Origin: Desulfosporosinus acididurans
GTDB lineage: Bacteria > Bacillota > Desulfitobacteriia > Desulfitobacteriales > Desulfitobacteriaceae
NCBI RefSeq assembly: GCF_001029285.1
Contig: NZ_LDZY01000002.1
Coordinates: 62,001-126,000, forward strand
Direction: 5' to 3'
Length of the DNA: 64,000 bases
Shown piece after piece: positions 26,001 to 33,421 of this stretch; the stretch's first letter is position 1, and every line of letters begins with the position of its first letter. The notes under the pieces are model-generated. The model was not told the origin of the DNA and did not search any database. It saw only the letters and a program-made list of their open reading frames with translations. Both the position numbers and the translations under genes were made by a program.

Positions 26001-27617
26001 TTATTCTTCTAAAAACTCCATAAACGGCTTTTTCATACTCACAAGAGCATTGACCATTAATTCTACTAAACCGCCATACTGAACATTGAACTTTGCCGTT
26101 GCTTCATAAAACTCCAGAATATCTCTAATTGCTCCTTTGCAGTTAGAACAAGGAGCGCATACATATTTAGGCTGATTGGAGTTCGCCATTGTATCCTGAA
26201 AGGCTCCAAGGATCTGATTAAACTTCATGCGCGAGCTTACTTTATTTCTCCATTCGCTGAAGTTGACGGAATTTGTAATGGCAAAGCCGCCGCCCCCGCC
26301 GCAACAATAATTATTTACTCCGTGAGGTGTCATTTCTCTAAACTGAGGGCAAATCTCCTTCAGGACATTGCGCTGTGGCTCAACAATTCCCATGCCCCGA
26401 ACATAATTACAGGGGTCATGAAGGGTCACCGGGAAATTATTTCTGCTAGGGTCCAACTTTAAACGTTTGTCCTTCACCATATTCCAAAGCAGAGGCAGGC
26501 AGCTTTCCACCGGAATCTTGTCATCACCGTAAGTCATGCGATCGCCTACAATCATGGAAGCTTTATGAGCATGACCACATTCCGCAATAACAATTCGATT
26601 GACTCCCAGTTCTTTGGCAACTTTCATTTGCAGCAAGGCAAGCTTCTTGGCCTGAAAATCATCATACCATATACCGTAGTTTACATTATCATAGCCCGCA
26701 ATTTCGCTGCTAAGTGTCCAGTCTATACCCGCTTCTTCAAAAAGAATGGCAAAAGCAATAGGGTTTTCAGGCCAAGCCATATATTCACCAGCATTGTGGA
26801 TGAGAAGAATATCGGCACCTTTTTTGTCAATGGGGAATTTGATTTTATAACCATACTTTTCCTCGATATCCTCTTCCATAAATTCGATGGTATCTAAAAA
26901 AGCAGGCTTGGTAATTCCTGTCGATGAGCCTGTTTTAAGCTGCAGGACAGTACCTTTAGTGTGGAGAGGCAGAGGTGCAATGCCCATTTCTTGGCTGAAG
27001 ATTTTACGAATCTCTTTGGTAAGAATAGAATTGTCTAAACCCAGGGGACAGGTTTGGGCACAACGGCGGCAAAGATTGCAGCGATAAGCTAATTCGCCGA
27101 GCCGGGCTATGGTTTCCCAGTTCACATCGATATCTGCGCCGACAAAACCTCCTAACAATTTCCCGCTTTTGGTAAAATATTTTTTTACGATTTTTCTTAG
27201 GACTTCGGAACGGAAAATTGGACGATATAGTTCATTTTTCCCTGATGCTTCGTAGATATGACATGCTGAGGAACAGGTATCACACTTGGCACAATATTCA
27301 AAGGACAATAAGAAGGGTTGAAGCGCCCCATTGTTACCATCCGAAAAACTTTTCTCTAAGCCGTTGAGAAACGTCTGAACGAATTTGTCCTCTTCTTCTT
27401 TAGTTTTTGGGCGTGTTAAGGTGTCAATTCCTACGTAGCCATCCAAAGAAGTACAGAATTTTTCTCTCCAGGCAGGTTTAGGATCCGTAAGCGGAGGTTC
27501 CATCCCCGGTTGATCATAAGGCGGCAGTAAAGGCATGAGCTGTCGGGGATTCACTCTGACTAGTTGTTCATCCGATCGTCCCATATCCTTGGGGCGTAAA
27601 TTTTTGTGATCTATCAT
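26001..27617 (-). CDS. DsrK/HdrD-like Fe-S heterodisulfide reductase-family protein
   Basis: This 538-residue cytoplasmic or membrane-associated Fe-S protein has two N-terminal [4Fe-4S] motifs: CAKCDTCSSACHIYE (about 112-126) and CNLCRRCAQTCPLG (about 180-193). It also has a C-terminal CCG domain with HDPCNYVRGMG, NYCCGGGGGFA and CAPCSNC. A first CCG-like repeat (LLIHNAGEYMAWPEN) has lost its cysteines, as in DsrK/HmcF. DsrK accepts electrons from the membrane quinone pool for sulfite reduction, but no DsrM or other Dsr gene is adjacent, so the partner is unknown. Its promoter shares the paired CATATG sites of the Orp-like operon. The ATG start at 27617 is kept. Confidence 0.82.
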   Translation of the reverse strand: MIDHKNLRPKDMGRSDEQLVRVNPRQLMPLLPPYDQPGMEPPLTDPKPAWREKFCTSLDGYVGIDTLTRPKTKEEEDKFVQTFLNGLEKSFSDGNNGALQPFLLSFEYCAKCDTCSSACHIYEASGKNELYRPIFRSEVLRKIVKKYFTKSGKLLGGFVGADIDVNWETIARLGELAYRCNLCRRCAQTCPLGLDNSILTKEIRKIFSQEMGIAPLPLHTKGTVLQLKTGSSTGITKPAFLDTIEFMEEDIEEKYGYKIKFPIDKKGADILLIHNAGEYMAWPENPIAFAILFEEAGIDWTLSSEIAGYDNVNYGIWYDDFQAKKLALLQMKVAKELGVNRIVIAECGHAHKASMIVGDRMTYGDDKIPVESCLPLLWNMVKDKRLKLDPSRNNFPVTLHDPCNYVRGMGIVEPQRNVLKEICPQFREMTPHGVNNYCCGGGGGFAITNSVNFSEWRNKVSSRMKFNQILGAFQDTMANSNQPKYVCAPCSNCKGAIRDILEFYEATAKFNVQYGGLVELMVNALVSMKKPFMEFLEE

Positions 27618-27834
27618 ACTTGACTCTCCTCTTCCACAACGTTAACATTCAAAAACTCATGGTGAGGTTCTCGATGTCTTTTAGAATAATTTAGTTGGAC
27701 TATGTAATCATTAAAAACTAATGTGTATGTGAATTAAGTGATAAAGTAAAAATGATAATGATATAGACAATAAATTAATAAGGCAACAGCTAACAAAAGA
27801 TAAAATAAAGTGAAGCTTAGACCTCCTTTTTAGT

Positions 27835-27888
27835 TATTGTCATATGTTCTTTTGAGGTTAATTATACTAAATATTGGGCATATGTCAA
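27835..27888 (-). promoter_or_regulatory. Promoter with paired CATATG operators upstream of the DsrK-like gene
   Basis: On the minus strand TTGACA (27888-27883) and TATAAT (27866-27861) are separated by 16 bases. CATATGTCAA (27879-27888) overlaps the -35, and TATTGTCATATG (27835-27846) lies downstream of the -10. The CATATG cores are 32 bases apart. Architecture and site sequence match 23078-23138 almost exactly. About 220 bases of leader follow before the start codon. Confidence 0.72.
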
Positions 27889-27958
27889 TTAGCCTGTTCT
27901 ATTTATCCCCATTTTAAAAAGTCGATAATTCTAGAAGCCAGAAGAAAAATGCAAAAAG

Positions 27959-27993
27959 AAAAAGACATGCAATTAATGTCTGCATGTCTTTTT
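27959..27993 (-). terminator. Terminator after the azoreductase gene
   Basis: AAAAAGACATGCA (27959-27971) pairs with TGCATGTCTTTTT (27981-27993), giving T-runs on both strands. Confidence 0.8.
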
Positions 27994-28058
27994 GATTAAG
28001 ATAAATGAATAATAAAGGGTATCCACAAATAGACGTCCTTAAAATGTCCAGCACGTAT

Positions 28059-28661
28059 TTAGAAATTTGCTGCGAGGTTTCGTGCCGCTTGGTGGCTTTG
28101 GTCGATGGCTTTTCGTAAATCATCGCCTTGTAATACATTTGCATTTTCGAGGAACAGGGATTCTACTTGATTTATGCCAAAAAAGCCAAGAATAGTTCTG
28201 ACATATTTATCACTGAGATCGAATTCTTTAGCAGCTCCTTCGCTATAGACACCGCCTCGAGAGCTGATATGAACTGCTTTACGAGGCTTATCAGCAAGGA
28301 GCCCGATTGGCCCCTCTGCCGTGTATTTAAAGGAAACACCAACGTAAGAAACATAATCGAAATAAGCCTTTAAGATAGCTGGGATCCCAAGGTTCCACAT
28401 GGGTGCAGCTATTACGTATTTATCAGCAGAGGCAAACTGATTGGCATAGTCAAGCGCCCTATTTTTCTCGCCGCTGAACATTTTTGCCAGAGTATCAGCA
28501 TCCAAAGGTTTAATGTCTTCTTTGTAAAGATCTATGATGACGATTTCGGATTCTGGATTTTTCGTTTGATACTCCTGCACAAAGACATTTGCCAGAGTAA
28601 GAGTATTGGATTGCGAATCAGCTTTAGGATTGGCTTTAACATAGAGTAACTTTTGGGTCAT
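28059..28661 (-). CDS. azoR: FMN-dependent NADH-azoreductase
   Basis: This 200-residue flavodoxin-fold quinone/azo reductase transfers two electrons from NADH to quinones or azo bonds through FMN. The FMN phosphate region KANPKADSQSNTL (about 9-21), APMWNLGIPAILKAYFDYV (about 95-113, active-site Phe/Trp region) and SSRGGVYSEGAAKEFD are AzoR hallmarks. It is a single gene with GAAAGAAGGCGG upstream of the ATG. Confidence 0.92.
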   Translation of the reverse strand: MTQKLLYVKANPKADSQSNTLTLANVFVQEYQTKNPESEIVIIDLYKEDIKPLDADTLAKMFSGEKNRALDYANQFASADKYVIAAPMWNLGIPAILKAYFDYVSYVGVSFKYTAEGPIGLLADKPRKAVHISSRGGVYSEGAAKEFDLSDKYVRTILGFFGINQVESLFLENANVLQGDDLRKAIDQSHQAARNLAANF

Positions 28662-28767
28662 AGATTGAACCGCCTTCTTTCCTGGAATTGCTGAATGTTT
28701 GCTTTGATAAAACCATTATTGATAAAATGCTCAAAAAAACATCCCCATATACAGGAAGATAGTTATA

Positions 28768-30516
28768 TTACGTCGGCATTAATTCCAGACCTTCAAACTG
28801 CATATTATAGTAATGAGCGTAAATTCCGTTCTTTTCAATTAACTTCCTATGACTGCCCCTTTCTTGAATACCTTCATCGGTAACGACGATAATCTCGTCT
28901 GAATTTTTTATGGTACTTAATCTGTGAGCAATCACAATAGTAGTTCTATTAATTGATAGCTTTTCCAGCGATTTTTGAATATAGAGTTCACTTTCATTGT
29001 CGAGTGCCGAGGTAGCTTCATCTAGGATCAAGATCGGCGGGTTTTTTAAAAACACCCGAGCAATAGAAAGTCTTTGCTTTTGGCCGCCCGAGAGCCTGAC
29101 GCCGCGTTCTCCGACATAAGTGTCATAGCCTTCTTCAAGTGACATGATAAACTCATGAATATTGGCGTTTTTCGCTGCCTCTATTATTTCAGCATCCGTT
29201 GCATCCATTTTTCCGTAAGCAATGTTCTTTTTAATGGAGCCGTCAAATAAATAGACATCCTGCTGCACAATGCCAATAGCATTTCTTAAAGATTTTAGAG
29301 TAATATCTCTAATGTCCTTTCCGTCGATCGTTATAGAACCTGAGGTTACATCATAAAACCTCGGCAAAAGTGAACATAAGGTTGTCTTGCCGCCACCGGA
29401 AGGCCCCACTAGAGCAACCGTTTTACCTGCTTTTATTGACAGGCTGACATGATTTAAAACATTATAGTCATCATTATAGCGGAAGGATACGTCTTTATAT
29501 TCAATATCCCCAAAGACCTTGGTAAGAGGCTTAGCCGCTGGTTTATCAGAGATGTCCGGCTGGGTTTCCAATACTTCGACAAAACGTTTAAAACCTGCGT
29601 ATCCTTTTTGAAACTGTTCAGTGAAGTTTATTAAGACATCAATAGGGTTAATAAAAATGTTAATGTAAAGAACATAGATCGCCAGATCCGTGATTTTGAG
29701 CGATCCTCGGGCGATAAATAAGCCGCCTGAGACAATGACGACGACGTAGAGTAATCCTTCAAAAAAAGAATCCCAAGCAAAAAATTTGCCCATAGTTTTG
29801 TAGGTTCTTATTTTGGAAACTAAGTACCCCTGATTACTTTGGCGAAATTTTTCGCGTTCTACGTCTTCATTAGCGAAGGATTTAACGACTCTGATCCCCG
29901 AAAGGCTGTCCTGGACGCTGGAATTAACGGTGGCAATTTTCACACGGTTATCTGTAAAGATAGGAGCCATTTTTATATTGTTATGGACGGTGTAGAGCAC
30001 CATAATTATCGTCACAATTAATAAAATCAGTGTCATTTTGCTGTTGATCAGCATTAAGAGGATAAAGGAACCAAGGATTTTCAGAGCGGAGATAAAGAGG
30101 TTCTCCGGACCATGGTGCGCTAATTCAGAAATATCGAATAGGTCCGAGACAAGTTTAGACATCATTTCACCGGTATTATTTTTATCATAATAGGAGAAGG
30201 ATAGACGCTGATAATGATCGAAGAGATCGTTCCTCATCGCGTTCTCCATCCTTGCTCCCATGACATGTCCCCAGGAAATGATGAAATACTGACAGAAATA
30301 TTTGATAACATACATCGCTACTAAGGCTATACCGATAAAAGGTAAGGCATGTAGAATCGCAGGTGCATCCTGAGTAAAGAGAGTTTTAGTCAGGTAATTG
30401 AGTATTTGCGGAAAAGCCAGGTCAATGACCGATACAATGAGTGCGCAGAATAAATCAGTAAACAGAAGGAATTTATGAGGCTTATAATAGCCGATGAATT
30501 GTTTGAAGATATCCAT
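28768..30516 (-). CDS. ABC exporter (fused permease-ATPase, MsbA/LmrA type)
   Basis: This half-transporter of about 582 residues has a six-helix membrane domain (about 10-310) fused to an ATPase. The ATPase has Walker A GPSGGGKTT, Q-loop IVQQDVYLFDGS, signature VRLSGGQKQRLS, Walker B PILILDEATSALDNESE and switch His in VIAHRLSTIK. It likely homodimerises and exports a lipid, drug or peptide. The start is placed at ATG 30516 (MDIFKQFIGYYKPHK). An in-frame TTG 24 bases upstream is less typical, although a GAGGAG precedes the ATG at a longer-than-usual distance. It is transcribed away from the bacillithiol pair. Confidence 0.9.
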   Translation of the reverse strand: MDIFKQFIGYYKPHKFLLFTDLFCALIVSVIDLAFPQILNYLTKTLFTQDAPAILHALPFIGIALVAMYVIKYFCQYFIISWGHVMGARMENAMRNDLFDHYQRLSFSYYDKNNTGEMMSKLVSDLFDISELAHHGPENLFISALKILGSFILLMLINSKMTLILLIVTIIMVLYTVHNNIKMAPIFTDNRVKIATVNSSVQDSLSGIRVVKSFANEDVEREKFRQSNQGYLVSKIRTYKTMGKFFAWDSFFEGLLYVVVIVSGGLFIARGSLKITDLAIYVLYINIFINPIDVLINFTEQFQKGYAGFKRFVEVLETQPDISDKPAAKPLTKVFGDIEYKDVSFRYNDDYNVLNHVSLSIKAGKTVALVGPSGGGKTTLCSLLPRFYDVTSGSITIDGKDIRDITLKSLRNAIGIVQQDVYLFDGSIKKNIAYGKMDATDAEIIEAAKNANIHEFIMSLEEGYDTYVGERGVRLSGGQKQRLSIARVFLKNPPILILDEATSALDNESELYIQKSLEKLSINRTTIVIAHRLSTIKNSDEIIVVTDEGIQERGSHRKLIEKNGIYAHYYNMQFEGLELMPT

Positions 30517-30614
30517 AAATGCGACAGGTTCTCCTCTCAAGGTATAGGTATTTCACTGTAATCTACAGAAGAGACTCAGTCGTTGCTGCACGGCTGAGTC
30601 CTTTGAAGGCGTTT

Positions 30615-31283
30615 TCAAAAACACCGATAGGTCCAAAAAGATTCTCGTTGGAGCATGTGACTATAAGCGTTTTTCGTCGGTTCGTTAACTTCTGTCTTGT
30701 TATCACGGGGAAACATCACTTGGGATTGCGAGCGGTGCGCCAGGATGGCAGCGCATTTGACATCAGCAACTGCTGAAATATCGTTGACTATATCTGGCGG
30801 ACCAATCACGTCTTGACAGTTTCGGGCAAAAGCATGGGCATAGATGGTAGGGCGATCTTGCGTAGAAAGACGAGATACAGCCTTGATGGTCAATTCCCCC
30901 AGGGCATTGTGATCCGGATGTACTGCATATCCGGGATAATGAGTAAGCACCAGAGATGGCTGAACTTCCCGGAGAATCTGTTCAATTCGGTTGACGATAG
31001 GTTCAGGGTCCTCAAACTCAATGGTTTTATCGCGTAAGCCAAGCTTGATTAAATGTTGAATCCCAATAGCTTTGCAAGCTTTCTCCAACTCTGCTTCCCG
31101 AATTTTAGACAATGTCTCTCGGTTAGCGAAAAAAGGGTTTCCCATGTTTCGCCCCATTTGCCCTAAGGTTCCGCATATATATGTGATCGGAATTCCTGAT
31201 TTGGCAAAGAGTGCTAAAGTTCCGCCGCATCCAAAGGTTTCATCGTCTGGATGAGGAAAAACTACTAGAATGTGTTGGCCCAA
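30615..31283 (-). CDS. bshB2: N-acetylglucosaminyl-malate deacetylase BshB2 (bacillithiol biosynthesis)
   Basis: This 222-residue LmbE/PIG-L zinc deacetylase removes the acetyl group from GlcNAc-malate in bacillithiol synthesis. The metal motif HPDDE (residues 11-15) and the second metal His in HPDHNALGELT (about 122-132) are present. The following gene upstream on the same strand is YojF, as in Bacillus yojF-bshB2. The bacillithiol role is thus favoured over other LmbE functions; a generic deacetylase or mycothiol-conjugate amidase remains possible. Confidence 0.86.
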   Translation of the reverse strand: MGQHILVVFPHPDDETFGCGGTLALFAKSGIPITYICGTLGQMGRNMGNPFFANRETLSKIREAELEKACKAIGIQHLIKLGLRDKTIEFEDPEPIVNRIEQILREVQPSLVLTHYPGYAVHPDHNALGELTIKAVSRLSTQDRPTIYAHAFARNCQDVIGPPDIVNDISAVADVKCAAILAHRSQSQVMFPRDNKTEVNEPTKNAYSHMLQRESFWTYRCF

Positions 31284-31367
31284 AGAATGTTCCTCCCATG
31301 TTAATTTACTAATTAATTACAGCATCGAAGGTTCTACCCCCAAAAACAATTTGTATACTTTTGAAAG

Positions 31368-31718
31368 TTACAACTCAAAGGGCTCCATACTGAGTTCCAG
31401 AGCTACAGCCAGCCGCCCCTCTTCATCATGACCGGCGAGCAAAAGTTTTCCTTCTTGTCCCAGATCAAAATCGGTCAGCCCTTCGGCGTAAACCCAGCCG
31501 TCTTGCATCTTCAGTCCCACCCGATAGGGTCCTTCACCCGTGATGGTTCCCCGGATAAAAGAAATACGGCCATTGCGGATGTAGGCCCCTACTGTCATCT
31601 TGCTCTCTTGTCTATGTGCGGCATAGGCCCCATTGGTTGTCTCAAGGTGGAGATAAACCTCCCGATTGAGAAAACGGTCCAGCGCCGGTTGTACTATTGA
31701 CCTATCGATTGGGTGCAT
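31368..31718 (-). CDS. yojF: YojF-like protein (DUF1806)
   Basis: This protein of about 116 residues with a small beta-rich fold is paired with BshB2 in bacilli and clostridia. Conserved text includes VYLHLETTNGAYAAH and ISFIRGTITGEGPYRVGLKMQDGWVYAEGLTDF. Function is not established. The start is placed at ATG 31718 (MHPIDRSIVQPAL), preceded by AAGGTGG. It is likely cotranscribed with bshB2. Confidence 0.82.
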   Translation of the reverse strand: MHPIDRSIVQPALDRFLNREVYLHLETTNGAYAAHRQESKMTVGAYIRNGRISFIRGTITGEGPYRVGLKMQDGWVYAEGLTDFDLGQEGKLLLAGHDEEGRLAVALELSMEPFEL

Positions 31719-31920
31719 GACTATCAACCACCTTAACTAAGGATCATTCTCGACTATTTTATATTATATAAAGTCTAACTTTCAGTTGCTTGCTTTCCTC
31801 TATCATAACTGTTGCTAACCTGCCGCTGGCCGTGGATGGCCGAGTGTCATGTTTTTTTTCATTATATACTGTTTGCCGAAGAATGAATAGTTTGGCCTCA
31901 CTGTTTACAGAAACGTAGCC

Positions 31921-32287
31921 AAAAGCCCACGGTTTTAATCGTGGGATGAAGGCGGCTTCGTAATTTCATGTACATGTAAATGTCTTAGCACTATGATAAA
32001 CTAGTATTAGTTTGATCTTTGAAAACTGGATAGAGTAAGAGGTTCTGATAGCTAATGCGTCTATCAGGTAAAACTCTATGTGTCGTCAAGAAAAAAGACG
32101 TTAAAACGATCGTTTTCAAAGAAACTGTGGTAGCTGGTAACAGGCTATCAGCCTAGAGTACCATTGTGTACTGCTCTAGGATGGGCTAATGGCATAGCCC
32201 TGAACTTGGGGTCATACTCCGATAGCAGAAATGTACTTCGGTTTAATCACCCAAGAATCCCATCGGCTTTAGCCGTGGGAGTGTCAA
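31921..32287 (+). mobile_element. ORF-less IS200/IS605- or HEARO-like structured RNA element
   Basis: The element is bounded by hairpins CCCACG/CGTGGG (31926-31945) and TCCCATCGGCT/AGCCGTGGGA (32258-32280), followed by GTGTCAA. These resemble the subterminal hairpins and 3' end of IS605-family omega-RNA elements. The interior is densely folded: CTTTGAAAAC (32017-32026)/GTTTTCAAAG (32112-32121), CTGATAG/CTATCAG, CCTAGAG (32152-32158)/CTCTAGG (32174-32180), GGGCTA/TAGCCC (32183-32200) and CTTGGG (32205-32210)/CCCAAG (32250-32255). No TnpA, TnpB or IscB frame is present. It abuts and truncates the arginine-deiminase-like gene. The exact class is inferred from memory of these families; the folding is seen directly. 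Confidence 0.7.
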
Positions 32288-33216
32288 AAGGTGGTTCTCC
32301 ATAGCCTTAAAGTCAGACAGCGAAGGCTGCCGCCGCCGGCTAAAAGAGCAGCGGGATGAAATTCATGGATTTGAACACCGCGTTCCTTCAACAACTTCTT
32401 TGTCTTAATAGTTAAAGCCAGATCATAGTGAATTAGTTTTTTAGGCTCTAAAGGGACAAAGCTGCAGCCCCAATTTCTTTGTTCTTCATCACTGATTGGT
32501 ATCAGTTCTATAGACTTTCCCACTAAGTAGGTCTTAAAGTTAATTTCTTTTCTCGTTTGCCTATTAATTAAGTAAGCATGAAGAAATGCCGGGGGAAAAT
32601 ACAGCGCCAAGTCTTCACTTATTCTGTTAAAAATCATATCTGCATGCATATACCGGCGGGCTTGTGGTGCCTCAATATAAATGACTTCCGCAAAAATCGT
32701 CAGGGCTTTGCTGAAAAAACCCTCAATAGTATTGGGGCTTGATCGTTCGGTATTTACGATCATTAAGGTTGAGGGAGATAGTATTAAACAACCTTCAAAC
32801 TGTTCCTGAGTTTTAAATTCATGAAAGATAGGTATACCAATATTTGTAAGGACTTCTTTAACGACCAGCTCTTCACCGGCCCTGGTACCGGGACACATTT
32901 CCGATAAAATGGCACCTTTGCTCGTGATGACAGCGGTATCGTGGAGATAGGGCAAATTGGGGAGCCTTGCCAACAAGTCTTTAGTTTGTCGGGCATAATC
33001 TCTCACAAGCAGGACTTCGACACCGTGTTCACGCAGCATCTGAGCATATTGTTCATGTTCTCTCAGGTATTGATCAACGTTGGGAACAAAATTGAACAAA
33101 TGATACTTGTAATTCTCTTCAGAAACTGCAGAGAGGGATTCGATGGGGTTATGGAGTAAGACTTTTCTCAACCGGCCAAGTTCTTCGGTTCCAAACATCG
33201 TTTTCGACTCGCTCAT
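32284..33216 (-). CDS. Arginine-deiminase/DDAH-superfamily protein
   Basis: This 310-residue guanidino-group-modifying enzyme has motifs LHDTAVI (about 91-97), FEGCLILS (about 139-146), MHADMIF (about 189-195, His-X-Asp of the catalytic triad) and GGGSLRCLTL (about 294-303, nucleophilic Cys). The usual FEGGD carboxylate has become FEGCL, so substrate-guanidinium binding may differ from authentic arginine deiminase. The stop codon (32284-32286) lies inside the neighbouring mobile element, which supplies it. The protein ends about ten residues after the catalytic Cys, so the loss at the C terminus appears small. Whether activity persists is unknown. Confidence 0.78.
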   Translation of the reverse strand: MSESKTMFGTEELGRLRKVLLHNPIESLSAVSEENYKYHLFNFVPNVDQYLREHEQYAQMLREHGVEVLLVRDYARQTKDLLARLPNLPYLHDTAVITSKGAILSEMCPGTRAGEELVVKEVLTNIGIPIFHEFKTQEQFEGCLILSPSTLMIVNTERSSPNTIEGFFSKALTIFAEVIYIEAPQARRYMHADMIFNRISEDLALYFPPAFLHAYLINRQTRKEINFKTYLVGKSIELIPISDEEQRNWGCSFVPLEPKKLIHYDLALTIKTKKLLKERGVQIHEFHPAALLAGGGSLRCLTLRLWRTTF

Positions 33217-33330
33217 TCTTCACACCCTAATTTGCAGTATTTGTTAATCTCTATTATTTACCACCGTCCAATTTAGATACTTGGGAGCGTGGCGAATCTG
33301 ATTTTGGAAGCAATTTACCAGGGTGATACC

Positions 33331-33420
33331 ATGAAAATCTTGCAGGAAATATTAGAAAAACGCAGAATTGACAGAGGTCCCACCTATGCCTTTGTGGTAA
33401 TAGGAGCGAAAGGATAAGTC
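33331..33420 (+). CDS. Possible 29-residue peptide or remnant
   Basis: A short frame starts [19 protein letters not shown] and ends at 33420, one base before the kinase gene start. AGGGTG precedes its ATG. The frame is open upstream to about 33289 and could be a remnant tail of a lost gene. I do not recognise it. Tight coupling to the kinase start could make it a leader peptide. Confidence 0.25.
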
Positions 33421-33421
33421 T

